The notes: a model not told the origin generated them from the sequence alone. Positions 36,587-44,216 are shown, counted from the stretch's first letter. The stretch is DNA of 64,000 bases from Bacteroidota bacterium (GCA_023251435.1 JAHEYU010000018.1:18740-82739), one strand, 5' to 3'. A program made the numbers and translations.

Positions 36587-37669
36587 ATGAATTTCAAACA
36601 ATTTGTTCAGGATTATTTTACATTTAGTCGAAACGAGCGTAAGGGGATTACCATTCTTTTGGTCATTATTTTTATTTTGGCGGTAGCCAATAAAGTCATT
36701 TTTTATTTTGAAACTCCTGGTAAAATTGATATTGCATTACTCGATTCCGTAAGAAATGAACTGAATTTTCTGGATATTTCAGACAATAATCTGTCAAAGA
36801 CAACTACATTATTCAAGTTTAATCCGAATACTATCAGTGTTGAAGCGCTCGATAGTCTGGCTCTTCCTATGGGAATCAGGCGAAACATCCTGAAATTCAG
36901 AGAAAAGGGCGGGAAGTTTTATACAGAAGCTGACTTTAGGAAAATATACGGTGTTACCGATTCTATATTCAACGAAATAAGTCCCTTTCTATTTTTTGAT
37001 AATAAACAGGAACGACCATCTCATGCAATAATTACTCCTGAATTGTTCACTTTTGATCCGAATACAACCACAGACAATGATTTTATTCGTTTGGGAATTA
37101 CAGAGAAGCAGTTAAAGACAATTCGTAATTATCAGAACAAGGGAGGTAACTTCAGGAGCAAAGGCGATTTTTTGAAGATTTATGGAATCACAGAATCCCA
37201 AAAAGTGACACTTGCTGATTATATTGTAATTCAGGAAAAGGAAACTGTAAAGAATGAGAGGATCTCCAAAGCAATCATGATTCAGATTGAAATTAACACA
37301 GCCGACTCAATCGATTTGATGAAACTACCGGGCATAGGCGATAAACTTTCGAAGCGGATTGTAAAATATCGCGATTTGCTTGGTGGTTTTCATGCTGTTT
37401 CACAATTGAAAGAGGTATATGGTTTAAGTGAGCAGGTTGTACAAAAAATTGAAGGAATGATAATAATTGACCCTGGGAAAATTGAAAAGGTTGATCTTAA
37501 TTTTGCAGAATGGAATGAATTAGCCAAACATCCCTATATACAAAAGAACAGGGCGCAGCAAATAATCAAATTCAGAACAAAATACGGAAGTATTCGTGAG
37601 CCTTCGGTTTTGCGCGATAGTATGATCTTAAACATAGAAGAATACGCAAGGTTAAAACCATATTTATAG
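36587..37669 (+). CDS. Membrane-anchored multi-helix-hairpin-helix protein (ComEA-like)
   Basis: The 360-residue protein has a basic N-terminus, one membrane helix (about residues 21-37, ILLVIIFILAVANKVIF) and then at least three helix-hairpin-helix modules of about 65 residues. Each has the form 'FNPNTISVEALDSLALPMGIRRNILKF...GGKFYTEADFRKIYGV'. The third (INTADSIDLMKLPGIGDKLSKRIVKYRDLLGGF) is the closest match to the ComEA DNA-binding motif with its GIG turn. ComEA binds incoming DNA in competence; here the repeat number is higher and competence is not shown. The protein likely binds DNA or another polymer outside the inner membrane. It lies alone after fbaA's terminator. Confidence 0.8.
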   Translation: MNFKQFVQDYFTFSRNERKGITILLVIIFILAVANKVIFYFETPGKIDIALLDSVRNELNFLDISDNNLSKTTTLFKFNPNTISVEALDSLALPMGIRRNILKFREKGGKFYTEADFRKIYGVTDSIFNEISPFLFFDNKQERPSHAIITPELFTFDPNTTTDNDFIRLGITEKQLKTIRNYQNKGGNFRSKGDFLKIYGITESQKVTLADYIVIQEKETVKNERISKAIMIQIEINTADSIDLMKLPGIGDKLSKRIVKYRDLLGGFHAVSQLKEVYGLSEQVVQKIEGMIIIDPGKIEKVDLNFAEWNELAKHPYIQKNRAQQIIKFRTKYGSIREPSVLRDSMILNIEEYARLKPYL

Positions 37670-37750
37670 AACAAATTTTTAACGTATGCGTTTCTATTTC
37701 ATAGGGAAATGCATATCAGTATTTTTAAGAAATAAATTTTTCAGATTAAA

Positions 37751-37781
37751 TTTGATTACTAATCTTAAATTAATAAATTTG
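37751..37781 (+). promoter_or_regulatory. Promoter of the rpsU-xerC-hpf operon
   Basis: TTTG (37751-37754), 19 nt, TAAATTTG (37774-37781): an exact match to the phylum consensus, 34 nt before the rpsU start. Confidence 0.8.
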
Positions 37782-37815
37782 CGGCTCGAATTTTAACAAG
37801 AAAAAAAATAATTCC

Positions 37816-38007
37816 ATGATCGTTATTCCAGTAAAAGAAGGCGAAAATATCGAAAGAGCGCTTAAGAGATTTAAAAGAAAGTTTGAAAAAACAGGTGTTG
37901 TGAAAGAATTGCGTGTAAGGCAGGCATTTACAAAACCATCAGTTGAAAGAAGGGCTGAAGTAAAAAAAGCCATTTATATTGAAAATCTTCAACGTCAGGA
38001 CGACTAG
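37816..38007 (+). CDS. rpsU: 30S ribosomal protein S21
   Basis: A 63-residue very basic protein starting MIVIPVKEGENIERALKRFKRKFEKTGVVKELRVRQ, the full S21 signature. S21 sits on the 30S platform near the anti-Shine-Dalgarno end of 16S rRNA, and the Bacteroidota ribosome is known to hide that end, partly through S21. It is first in an apparent operon with xerC (43-nt gap) and hpf (18-nt gap), headed by the promoter at 37751. Length is normal. Confidence 0.96.
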   Translation: MIVIPVKEGENIERALKRFKRKFEKTGVVKELRVRQAFTKPSVERRAEVKKAIYIENLQRQDD

Positions 38008-38050
38008 AAACTTCTAGCGGGTTCCTGTGAATGATGTTAATTAATTTCAA

Positions 38051-38935
38051 ATGTCGCATCAGGAATCATTTATCAATTATCTGAAATACGAAAAAAGGTA
38101 TTCGCATTTAACTGCTGTTGCCTATAAAAAAGACCTCGATCAGTTTGAAGAGTTTTTTGTCAAAACGATCGGGGATTTTAATGTAGAAGGAATTAATGAT
38201 AAGGTAGTTAGAAGTTGGATTGTTGAATTGATGGACAGCGGGCTGTCGGCTCGTACGGTAAATAAAAAAATATCAGCATTAAAGTCTTTTAATAAGTATT
38301 TAATGAGGTTAGAGGTAGTTAAAGAGAATAATCTGGTTAATGTGATTGTGCCCAGAATTCGAAAAAGGCTACCTCAGTTTGTAGAAGAGAAGCAGTTAAA
38401 TCATTTGCTCGATGATGGTTTTTTTGGAAACGACTTTGAAGCACTTCGTGACAAATTGATTTTAAGTTTGTTATATGGTGCAGGAATTCGTTTGAATGAG
38501 TTGCAGCATTTGAGAGATGGAGATTTATTTCAAACTGAATTTTTGGTCAAAGTTTTAGGTAAGAGAAATAAGGAGCGTATTACACCTTACCCCCGAAGTT
38601 TAAATTTACTGATAGAACAATACAAAGAAGAACGTACCAAGCTTTTTGGATATCCTGTTCCGTATTTGTTATTGACATCAAAAGGAAAACCGGTTTATGC
38701 GAAACTCATTTACAGGGTAGTTTTAAAGTATTTAACTTTGGTAACAAAAATCGATCAGAAAAGTCCCCATGTGCTCAGGCATTCCTTTGCAACACACCTG
38801 CTAAACCGCGGAGCCGATTTAAATGCAGTAAAGGAAATGCTTGGCCATTCAAATCTTTCAGCTACTCAGGTTTACACTCATACCTCACTCGAAAAAGTTC
38901 AACGGGTTTACAGACAAGCACATCCACGATCATAA
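38051..38935 (+). CDS. xerC: Tyrosine recombinase of the XerC/XerD type
   Basis: The 294-residue protein has the SAM-like N-terminal core-binding domain (1-95) and the catalytic domain with the complete set R147, K171, H240-x-x-R243, H266 and Tyr275 (GHSNLSATQVYTH). It should resolve chromosome dimers at dif with a partner recombinase and FtsK. The choice between XerC and XerD is by context and length only. It lies between rpsU and hpf, a housekeeping setting that argues against a mobile-element integrase. No attachment sites were seen nearby. Confidence 0.9.
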   Translation: MSHQESFINYLKYEKRYSHLTAVAYKKDLDQFEEFFVKTIGDFNVEGINDKVVRSWIVELMDSGLSARTVNKKISALKSFNKYLMRLEVVKENNLVNVIVPRIRKRLPQFVEEKQLNHLLDDGFFGNDFEALRDKLILSLLYGAGIRLNELQHLRDGDLFQTEFLVKVLGKRNKERITPYPRSLNLLIEQYKEERTKLFGYPVPYLLLTSKGKPVYAKLIYRVVLKYLTLVTKIDQKSPHVLRHSFATHLLNRGADLNAVKEMLGHSNLSATQVYTHTSLEKVQRVYRQAHPRS

Positions 38936-38953
38936 ATTTTAGGAGGAAAAATT

Positions 38954-39256
38954 ATGAACATTCAAGTTAACACTGTACATTTTACCGCAGATCAAAAACT
39001 AATTGATTTTGTGAATAAAAAGGTTGCCAAACTTGATACCTATTTTGAAGGTATTATTGGAGCTGAAGTAATTATGAAGGTTGAGAAACCAGAAACTGTG
39101 AATAATAAAATTGCAGAAATAAAGCTTTCTATTCCAGGCGCCGATTACCTTTTCGCAGAAAAACAAACAGACACTTTTGAAGAATCCATTGACCTTGCAA
39201 TTGATGCAATACGTCGTCAATTATTCAAACATAAAGAAAAGCTGAAGGACAAATAA
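38954..39256 (+). CDS. hpf: Ribosome hibernation-promoting factor, short form
   Basis: The 100-residue protein has the beta-alpha-beta-beta-beta-alpha pattern of HPF/YfiA (RaiA), with FTADQKLIDFVNKKVAKLDTYFEGIIGAEVIMKVE and ESIDLAIDAIRRQLFKHKEKLK. It binds the 30S decoding region in stationary phase and keeps ribosomes idle. It lacks the C-terminal dimerisation domain of long HPF, so it belongs to the short group. A purine-rich AGGAGG lies 5-10 nt before the ATG, unusual for a phylum that makes little use of Shine-Dalgarno sequences. It ends the rpsU operon. Confidence 0.93.
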   Translation: MNIQVNTVHFTADQKLIDFVNKKVAKLDTYFEGIIGAEVIMKVEKPETVNNKIAEIKLSIPGADYLFAEKQTDTFEESIDLAIDAIRRQLFKHKEKLKDK

Positions 39257-39276
39257 ATCGAAAAAAACAACGTTTG

Positions 39277-39308
39277 TTGTGAATTGCAATAAAATATTTA
39301 TACATTTG
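39277..39308 (+). promoter_or_regulatory. Promoter of the tRNA-tuf-secE cluster
   Basis: TTG (39277-39279), 21 nt, TACATTTG (39301-39308), about 115 nt before tRNA-Thr. The transcribed leader contains two hairpins (39321-39334 and 39361-39396). Confidence 0.75.
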
Positions 39309-39320
39309 CAAACCTTTTTT

Positions 39321-39334
39321 CAGAAAAGTTTCTG
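39321..39334 (+). other. Small hairpin in the tRNA-cluster leader
   Basis: CAGAAA-AG-TTTCTG is a perfect 6-bp dyad with a 2-nt gap, just after the predicted transcription start. It could stabilise the 5' end of the transcript. Confidence 0.4.
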
Positions 39335-39360
39335 ATTAGTCGGAGTTTGGTGGAAAAAGT

Positions 39361-39401
39361 CCCCCTGTAAACAGGTAGATTGTTAGTTTATAGGGGTTTT
39401 T
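39361..39401 (+). terminator. Attenuator-like hairpin in the tRNA-cluster leader
   Basis: CCCC-c-TGTAAAC pairs with GTTTATA-GGGG (11 pairs, one bulge) around a 13-nt loop and is followed by TTTTTG. It has the form of an intrinsic terminator, placed between the promoter and the first tRNA. A competing small stem CCTGT-AA-ACAGG lies inside its 5' arm. Confidence 0.6.
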
Positions 39402-39421
39402 GACATGATGTATTTATAGTT

Positions 39422-39495
39422 GCCGAATTAGCTCAGTTGGCCAGAGCACGTGATTTGTAATCTCGGGGTCCACAGTTCGAATCTGTGATTCGGCT
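39422..39495 (+). tRNA. tRNA-Thr (anticodon TGT)
   Basis: A 74-nt cloverleaf: acceptor GCCGAAT/ATTCGGC, D stem GCTC/GAGC, anticodon loop TTTGTAA giving TGT, T arm CACAG-TTCGAAT-CTGTG. The anticodon stem CGTGA/TCTCG has one U-U opposition at the third pair, an oddity in an otherwise perfect fold. CCA is not encoded. It is first of four tRNAs before tuf. Confidence 0.95.
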
Positions 39496-39526
39496 CATTG
39501 AAATAGAAGTTCTTAAAATATTTATT

Positions 39527-39609
39527 GGGGAGATACCAAAGTGGCCAACTGGGGCAGACTGTAACTCTGCTGGCGTACGCCTTCGTAGGTTCGAATCCTG
39601 CTCTCCCCA
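39527..39609 (+). tRNA. tRNA-Tyr (anticodon GTA)
   Basis: An 83-nt tRNA with the long variable arm expected for Tyr: acceptor GGGGAGA/TCTCCCC, anticodon stem GCAGA/TCTGC with loop CTGTAAC, variable arm TGGCGTACGCCTTC, T loop TTCGAAT, discriminator A. Confidence 0.97.
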
Positions 39610-39617
39610 CAAAAGAG

Positions 39618-39685
39618 TTGCAAGTTCAAAGTTTCAAATTCCAAGTTAAATCTAAACTTGGAACATTTAACTTGAAACTTGGAAC
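39618..39685 (+). repeat. Interleaved TTCAAGTT/AACTTGGAA spacer repeat between tRNA-Tyr and tRNA-Gly
   Basis: The 68-nt spacer is built of short words in both orientations. TTCCAAGTT (39639-39647) pairs with AACTTGGAA (39655-39663), and AACTTGGAAC recurs at 39676-39685. CAAGTTCAAAGTTTCAAA precedes them. It looks like one of the low-complexity palindromic spacers scattered in Bacteroidota genomes. It can fold into alternative stems in the tRNA precursor. Confidence 0.65.
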
Positions 39686-39691
39686 AGAATT

Positions 39692-39764
39692 GCGGGAGTA
39701 GCTCAGTCGATAGAGCATTAGCCTTCCAAGCTAAGGGTCGCGAGTTTGAATCTCGTCTCCCGCT
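39692..39764 (+). tRNA. tRNA-Gly (anticodon TCC)
   Basis: A 73-nt cloverleaf: acceptor GCGGGAG/CTCCCGC, anticodon stem TTAGC/GCTAA with loop CTTCCAA, T arm GCGAG/CTCGT with loop TTTGAAT (T in place of the usual C at the third position), discriminator T. Confidence 0.96.
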
Positions 39765-39778
39765 CAAAATATTAAGTT

Positions 39779-39850
39779 GCCGGTGTAGCTCAGGGGTAGA
39801 GCGCTTCCTTGGTAAGGAAGAGGTCATGAGTTCAATTCTCATCATTGGCT
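39779..39850 (+). tRNA. tRNA-Thr (anticodon GGT)
   Basis: A 72-nt cloverleaf: acceptor GCCGGTG/CATTGGC (two G-U pairs), D arm GCTC/GAGC, anticodon stem CTTCC/GGAAG with loop TTGGTAA, T arm ATGAG-TTCAATT-CTCAT. It ends 42 nt before tuf. The order Thr-Tyr-Gly-Thr-tuf is the same as at E. coli tufB. Confidence 0.96.
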
Positions 39851-39892
39851 CTGATGAAAGTTTAAAAAGATAATTTAAAATTATTACAAGTT

Positions 39893-41080
39893 ATGGCAAA
39901 AGCAAAATTTAACAGGGACAAAGACCATGTGAACATTGGTACAATTGGCCACGTTGACCATGGCAAGACTACTTTGACTGCAGCTATTACAACTGTATTA
40001 TCAAAAAAAGGGTATTGCGAAGTAAAATCTTTCGAGTCAATCGACAGCGCTCCTGAAGAAAAAGAGCGTGGTATCACAATTAACACTGCGCACGTAGAGT
40101 ACGAAACTGCTACTCGTCACTATGCACACGTTGACTGTCCTGGTCACGCCGACTATGTGAAAAACATGGTAACTGGTGCTGCTCAGATGGACGGTGCTAT
40201 CATTGTAGTTGCTGCAACTGATGGTCCTATGCCTCAAACACGTGAACACATCCTATTAGCTCGTCAGGTAAACGTACCAAAACTGGTAGTTTTCATGAAT
40301 AAAGTTGATATGGTTGACGATCCCGAAATCCTCGAACTTGTTGAAATGGAAATTCGTGAACTATTGAGCTTCTACGGTTTTGATGGAGATAACTCACCTG
40401 TAATCATGGGATCTGCACTTGGTGCATTGAACGGAGAACCAGAATGGGAACAAAAAGTACTTGAATTGATGGATGCCGTTGATACTTGGATTCCACTTCC
40501 TCCACGTGATGTTGATAAACCATTCCTTATGCCTATTGAGGACGTGTTCTCAATTACAGGACGTGGAACTGTTGCAACAGGACGTATTGAAACAGGACTT
40601 GTTCACACCGGCGACGAATTACAATTAATTGGTTTAGGTGCAGAAGGTCGTAAGACTGTTTGTACTGGTGTTGAAATGTTCCGTAAAATTTTGGATGATG
40701 GTCAGGCTGGTGACAATGTTGGTTTATTGTTACGTGGTGTTGACAAAAAGGAGCTTAAACGTGGTCAGATTCTTGCAAAGCCAGGTTCAATTACTCCTCA
40801 TACTACATTCAAAGCTGAGGTTTATATCCTGAAAAAAGAAGAAGGTGGACGTCACACTCCATTCCACAATAAATATCGTCCGCAGTTCTATTTACGTACT
40901 CTTGACATTACCGGTGAAATCCGCTTGCCAGAAGGACGTGAAATGGTTATGCCAGGTGATAACGTTTCTATCGAAGTTCAGTTGATCTATCCAGTAGCCC
41001 TTAATATTGGTCTTCGTTTCGCTATCCGCGAAGGAGGTCGTACTGTAGGTGCAGGACAGGTTACCGAAATTGTATCATAA
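39893..41080 (+). CDS. tuf: Elongation factor Tu
   Basis: EF-Tu carries aminoacyl-tRNA to the ribosome as a GTP complex. The 395-residue protein has the P-loop GHVDHGKT (residues 19-26), [14 protein letters not shown] (switch I), [23 protein letters not shown] (switch II), NKVDM and the C-terminal [16 protein letters not shown]. Codons are strongly biased (GGT, GTT, CGT, GAA), as expected for one of the most abundant proteins. It lies in the transcript after four tRNAs and before the tRNA-like element and secE. It may be the only tuf copy, which cannot be tested here. Confidence 0.99.
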   Translation: MAKAKFNRDKDHVNIGTIGHVDHGKTTLTAAITTVLSKKGYCEVKSFESIDSAPEEKERGITINTAHVEYETATRHYAHVDCPGHADYVKNMVTGAAQMDGAIIVVAATDGPMPQTREHILLARQVNVPKLVVFMNKVDMVDDPEILELVEMEIRELLSFYGFDGDNSPVIMGSALGALNGEPEWEQKVLELMDAVDTWIPLPPRDVDKPFLMPIEDVFSITGRGTVATGRIETGLVHTGDELQLIGLGAEGRKTVCTGVEMFRKILDDGQAGDNVGLLLRGVDKKELKRGQILAKPGSITPHTTFKAEVYILKKEEGGRHTPFHNKYRPQFYLRTLDITGEIRLPEGREMVMPGDNVSIEVQLIYPVALNIGLRFAIREGGRTVGAGQVTEIVS

Positions 41081-41102
41081 TTTCTGACAAAATACTCTGT
41101 TG

Positions 41103-41136
41103 AAGAGTCCCGAACTTTATTTGGTTCGGGACTCTT
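41103..41136 (+). terminator. Strong hairpin after tuf
   Basis: AAGAGTCCCGAAC pairs with GTTCGGGACTCTT, 13 perfect pairs around an 8-nt loop. There is no real T-run after it (TTTACGG), so it may be a partial terminator or an RNA-processing or stability stem between tuf and the next element. Confidence 0.7.
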
Positions 41137-41137
41137 T

Positions 41138-41206
41138 ACGGATGATACTCTGTCGGGAGTTTTGTTTTTGTAGTGTACAATGTAAGTTCGAATCTTACCA
41201 TCCGTA
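41138..41206 (+). pseudogene. Degenerate tRNA-like element at the usual tRNA-Trp site
   Basis: The ends are those of a tRNA: acceptor ACGGATG/CATCCGT (7 of 7 pairs), D-like arm ACTC-TGTCGG-GAGT, T arm GTAAG-TTCGAAT-CTTAC (perfect, consensus loop), discriminator A. The middle 21 nt do not form a canonical anticodon arm. The best stem is TTGT/ACAA with an 11-nt loop, and the variable region is almost gone. The total of 69 nt is short and there is no CCA (Trp) anticodon. In Bacteroidota I expect tRNA-Trp between tuf and secE, so this is probably its decayed remnant or a tRNA-shaped processing signal. Confidence 0.65.
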
Positions 41207-41227
41207 CTAATTAATAAATAAATTTAG

Positions 41228-41419
41228 ATGAAACTTATACTCTATTTCGAAGAGGCTTATAATGAGCTTGTTCATAAAGTTTCCTGGCCTACTCTAAAAG
41301 AATTGCAGAGTAGTGCATTAATCGTAATGGTTGCTTCCTTAATTATAGCACTAATAGTTTTCGTAATGGATTTCTCTTTTGAAAACCTTATGAGCTTTGT
41401 GTACAATTTATTTTATTAA
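41228..41419 (+). CDS. secE: Preprotein translocase subunit SecE
   Basis: A 63-residue single-helix SecE. It has the conserved amphipathic start (EEAYNELVHKVSWPTLKELQSSALIV, with the Lys-Val-x-Trp-Pro motif) and one membrane helix at about 33-55. It clamps SecY in the Sec channel. The short form without extra helices is normal outside enterobacteria. It lies between the tRNA-like element and nusG, the standard place. Confidence 0.96.
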   Translation: MKLILYFEEAYNELVHKVSWPTLKELQSSALIVMVASLIIALIVFVMDFSFENLMSFVYNLFY

Positions 41420-41437
41420 TACCTTTTGGAGCACAAC

Positions 41438-41986
41438 ATGAGCGAAAACGATAAAAAATGGTATGTTCTTCGGGCAATTGGAGGAAAAGAGAAGAAAGTC
41501 AAAGAATATATTGAAACCGAGATTGCAAATGCTGGTCTCCAGGAATATGTTTCACAGGTACTTATACCTACGGAAAAGGTTTATCAAATTCGAAACGGGA
41601 AAAAAATCAGTAAAGAAAGAAATTTCTTTCCAGGTTATGTTTTAGTTGAAGCATGTCTGACTGGTGAGATTCCTCATATCCTAAGAAATATACCCAATGT
41701 AATTGGTTTTCTTGGTGATACAAAAAATGGCGAACCTGTTCCAATGCGCCAGTCTGAAGTTTACCGGATTCTTGGTCGGGTAGATGAAATGGCTGCTTCC
41801 GGCGAGGAGATGAACATTCCGTATGTAATTGGAGAAACTGTGAAAGTTATTGACGGGCCATTTAACGGCTTCAACGGAATTATTGAGAAAATCAATGAGG
41901 AAAAGAAGAAGCTTGAAGTAATGGTCAAAATTTTTGGACGAAAAACTCCTTTGGAGCTTAGCTTCATGCAAGTAGAAAAGGAGTAA
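41438..41986 (+). CDS. nusG: Transcription termination/antitermination factor NusG
   Basis: The 182-residue protein has the NGN domain ([21 protein letters not shown]..., [19 protein letters not shown]) and the KOW domain ([45 protein letters not shown]). It binds RNA polymerase and links it to Rho or the ribosome. A TTG at 41426 would add MEHN; the ATG at 41438 is preferred since [13 protein letters not shown] is the natural start. Gap to secE is 18 nt and to rplK 22 nt. Confidence 0.97.
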   Translation: MSENDKKWYVLRAIGGKEKKVKEYIETEIANAGLQEYVSQVLIPTEKVYQIRNGKKISKERNFFPGYVLVEACLTGEIPHILRNIPNVIGFLGDTKNGEPVPMRQSEVYRILGRVDEMAASGEEMNIPYVIGETVKVIDGPFNGFNGIIEKINEEKKKLEVMVKIFGRKTPLELSFMQVEKE

Positions 41987-42008
41987 TAAATCATTTATCG
42001 ATTTTATT

Positions 42009-42452
42009 ATGGCTAAAGAAATTGCTGGATTAATTAAATTGCAAGTAAAGGGGGGTGCTGCTAACCCTTCACCTCCGATAGGCCCAGCATTAGGTTCTAA
42101 AGGGGTAAATATTATGCAGTTTTGCAAACAGTTCAATGGTAGGACACAAGACCTTGCGGGGAAAGTGCTTCCTGTTGTAATTACTGTTTATGCAGATAAA
42201 TCGTTTGATTTTGTAATTAAACAACCCCCAGTAGCTGTGCAACTTATCGAAGCTGCTAAAGTGAAAAAAGGTTCTTCAGAACCACATCTTGTAAAAGTAG
42301 GTTCTGTGAACTGGGAACAAGTGAAGGTAATTGCTGAAATCAAAATGGAAGACCTTAATTGTTTCACTCTTGAGGGTGCTATGAGCATGGTGGCTGGTAC
42401 TGCCAGAAGTATGGGTATCACTATTGTAGGCGAACGCCCATCGACAAACTAA
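42009..42452 (+). CDS. rplK: 50S ribosomal protein L11
   Basis: The 147-residue L11 forms the GTPase-associated centre of the 50S subunit with 23S rRNA and L10/L7-L12. It has the proline-rich hinge [31 protein letters not shown] and the C-terminal rRNA-binding [12 protein letters not shown]. It is also needed for Rel activation on stalled ribosomes, which links it to the rel gene at 4.6 kb. It follows nusG by 22 nt and precedes rplA by 14 nt. Confidence 0.98.
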   Translation: MAKEIAGLIKLQVKGGAANPSPPIGPALGSKGVNIMQFCKQFNGRTQDLAGKVLPVVITVYADKSFDFVIKQPPVAVQLIEAAKVKKGSSEPHLVKVGSVNWEQVKVIAEIKMEDLNCFTLEGAMSMVAGTARSMGITIVGERPSTN

Positions 42453-42466
42453 TTAAAATTAATAAA

Positions 42467-43165
42467 ATGGGCAGAATTACAAAAAATAAAAAGCTTGCTC
42501 TGGAAAAAATTGAAAAGGGGAAACTCTATTCATTAAAAGAAGCTTCGTTGCTTGTAAAAGATGTAACTTTTACCAAGTTTGATGCTTCTGTGGATATTGA
42601 TGTTCGCCTGGGGGTTGATCCAAGAAAAGCTAATCAGATGGTTAGAGGCGTTGTTACTTTACCTCATGGAACTGGTAAAGAAGTACGCGTGTTGGCCCTG
42701 GTTACTCCTGACAAAGTTCAGGAAGCCTTAGACGCTGGAGCAGATCATGTAGGTCTTGACGATTATGTTGAGAAAATCAAAGGTGGTTGGACCGATATTG
42801 ATGTGATTATTACTATGCCACCGGTTATGGGTAAAGTTGGTGCACTCGGACGTATTTTAGGTCCACGTGGATTAATGCCTAACCCTAAAAGTGGTACAGT
42901 TACAATGGATATAGGAAAAGCTGTTGCTGAAGTAAAAGCTGGTAAAATCGACTTTAAAGTTGATAAATTTGGTATCGTTCACACTTCTGTCGGAAAAGTT
43001 TCATTTACTCCGGAAAAGTTAGTTGAAAATGCTACTGAATTTGTAAACACGTTGATTAAACTAAAACCTTCTGCAGCAAAAGGTACTTATGTGAAAAGTA
43101 TATACCTTTCTAGTACTATGAGTCCTGGTATACAAGTTGAACCAAAGTCTGTCTCTGAAAAGTAA
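42467..43165 (+). CDS. rplA: 50S ribosomal protein L1
   Basis: The 232-residue L1 forms the mobile stalk that helps E-site tRNA leave. It has [27 protein letters not shown] and [10 protein letters not shown], the family signature [15 protein letters not shown] included. In many bacteria L1 also represses its own rplKA mRNA; I could not find a convincing copy of its rRNA site in the rplK leader. It lies 14 nt after rplK and 11 nt before rplJ. Confidence 0.98.
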   Translation: MGRITKNKKLALEKIEKGKLYSLKEASLLVKDVTFTKFDASVDIDVRLGVDPRKANQMVRGVVTLPHGTGKEVRVLALVTPDKVQEALDAGADHVGLDDYVEKIKGGWTDIDVIITMPPVMGKVGALGRILGPRGLMPNPKSGTVTMDIGKAVAEVKAGKIDFKVDKFGIVHTSVGKVSFTPEKLVENATEFVNTLIKLKPSAAKGTYVKSIYLSSTMSPGIQVEPKSVSEK

Positions 43166-43176
43166 ACTATATTGAT

Positions 43177-43692
43177 ATGAAAAGATCAGAAAAAAACGAA
43201 ATCATCAGTAGTCTTACGGAGCAGATTAATTTATCAACTCATTTCTATTTGACTGACATTGAAGGTCTTAATGCTAATAAAACAAGCAATTTAAGACGTT
43301 TATGTAACAAACAGCAAGTAGAACTGGTTGTTGTTAAGAATACACTATTGCGTAAAGCTTTGGAAGCTTCAAATAAGAATGCTGAAGAACTTTACGATGT
43401 ACTAAAGGGTAATACATCAGTTATGTTTTGCGAGAATGCTAATGTTCCTGCAAAATTGATTAAAGACTTCAAAAAGAAGAACAAGATGCCAATTTTAAAA
43501 GGTGCCTATGTTCAGGAGTCTGTTTATGTTGGCGAAAACCAATTAGATGTATTAGTTACTATTAAGTCTAAAAATGAGCTTCTTGGTGAAGTTATCGGAT
43601 TATTACAATCTCCAATGAAAAATGTTATTGGTGCTTTGCAATCCGGTGGAAATACCATTCATGGAGTTTTAAAGACATTGGCAGAAAAGTAA
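43177..43692 (+). CDS. rplJ: 50S ribosomal protein L10
   Basis: The 171-residue L10 is the base of the L7/L12 stalk. The N-terminal domain has FYLTDIEGLNANKTSNLRRLCNKQQVELVVVKNTLLRKALE; the C-terminal helix that binds L7/L12 dimers follows (LLQSPMKNVIGALQSGGNTIHGVLKTLAEK). The 11-nt gap from rplA leaves no room for the long L10-leader RNA that controls rplJL in many bacteria, so that control is not visible here. Confidence 0.97.
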   Translation: MKRSEKNEIISSLTEQINLSTHFYLTDIEGLNANKTSNLRRLCNKQQVELVVVKNTLLRKALEASNKNAEELYDVLKGNTSVMFCENANVPAKLIKDFKKKNKMPILKGAYVQESVYVGENQLDVLVTIKSKNELLGEVIGLLQSPMKNVIGALQSGGNTIHGVLKTLAEK

Positions 43693-43731
43693 TAAGTTAG
43701 TTTAAAAATTATATTAAAAATTATTATCGAA

Positions 43732-44106
43732 ATGGCAGATTTAAAAAAGCTTGCGGAAGAGTTAGTTAACTTAACTGTAAAAGAAGTAAATGAATTAGCC
43801 GGAATTTTAAAGTCGGAATATGGTATTGAACCTGCTGCAGCTGCTGTTTCTGTTGTAGCTGCTGGCCCTGTTGAAGAGGCAGAAGAAAAAGTTCAAACTG
43901 AATTCGATGTTATTCTGAAAGCTGCTGGTCAATCAAAATTGGCAGTTGTAAAATTGGTTAAAGAGTTAACTGGTCTTGGATTAAAAGAGGCTAAAGAAGT
44001 AGTTGATGCAGCTCCTAAAGCAGTAAAGGAAAAAGTATCAAAAGACGAAGCTGAAGCGTTAAAATCTCAATTAGAAGAAGCTGGAGCTGAAGTTGAACTT
44101 AAATAA
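43732..44106 (+). CDS. rplL: 50S ribosomal protein L7/L12
   Basis: The 124-residue acidic stalk protein recruits translation factors. The N-terminal dimer domain ([25 protein letters not shown]), Ala-rich hinge and C-terminal domain ([38 protein letters not shown]) are complete. It follows rplJ by 39 nt, and a hairpin lies between it and rpoB, so L7/L12, needed in several copies per ribosome, can be made in excess over RNA polymerase. Confidence 0.98.
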   Translation: MADLKKLAEELVNLTVKEVNELAGILKSEYGIEPAAAAVSVVAAGPVEEAEEKVQTEFDVILKAAGQSKLAVVKLVKELTGLGLKEAKEVVDAAPKAVKEKVSKDEAEALKSQLEEAGAEVELK

Positions 44107-44141
44107 AAGTCTTACGGCCTTAATTTTAGGTTGATGTGGTT

Positions 44142-44176
44142 TAGAACCTCACATTTGTGGGGTTCTATACCTTTTT
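44142..44176 (+). terminator. Attenuator between rplL and rpoB
   Basis: TAGAACCTCAC pairs with GTGGGGTTCTA (11 pairs, one G-U) around ATTT, and CTTTTTG follows 5 nt later. In other bacteria a partial terminator at this place lowers rpoBC relative to ribosomal-protein genes. Confidence 0.7.
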
Positions 44177-44216
44177 GTATATTTATCTTTTAAGTTCAAT
44201 TAATTAATATACACCG

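Noticed and set aside
38051..38935. Xer-type recombinase as a mark of an integrated element
   Set aside because: It is in an operon with rpsU and hpf, with no attachment repeats, phage genes or change in base composition around it.
39428..39845. Minus-strand frames across the tRNA cluster
   Set aside because: They read the complement of four good tRNA genes and are typical false calls over tRNAs.
41426..41437. TTG start for NusG
   Set aside because: Adds only MEHN; the ATG at 41438 gives the usual start.
43166..43176. L10-leader RNA before rplJ
   Set aside because: The gap is only 11 nt, too short for the known structure.
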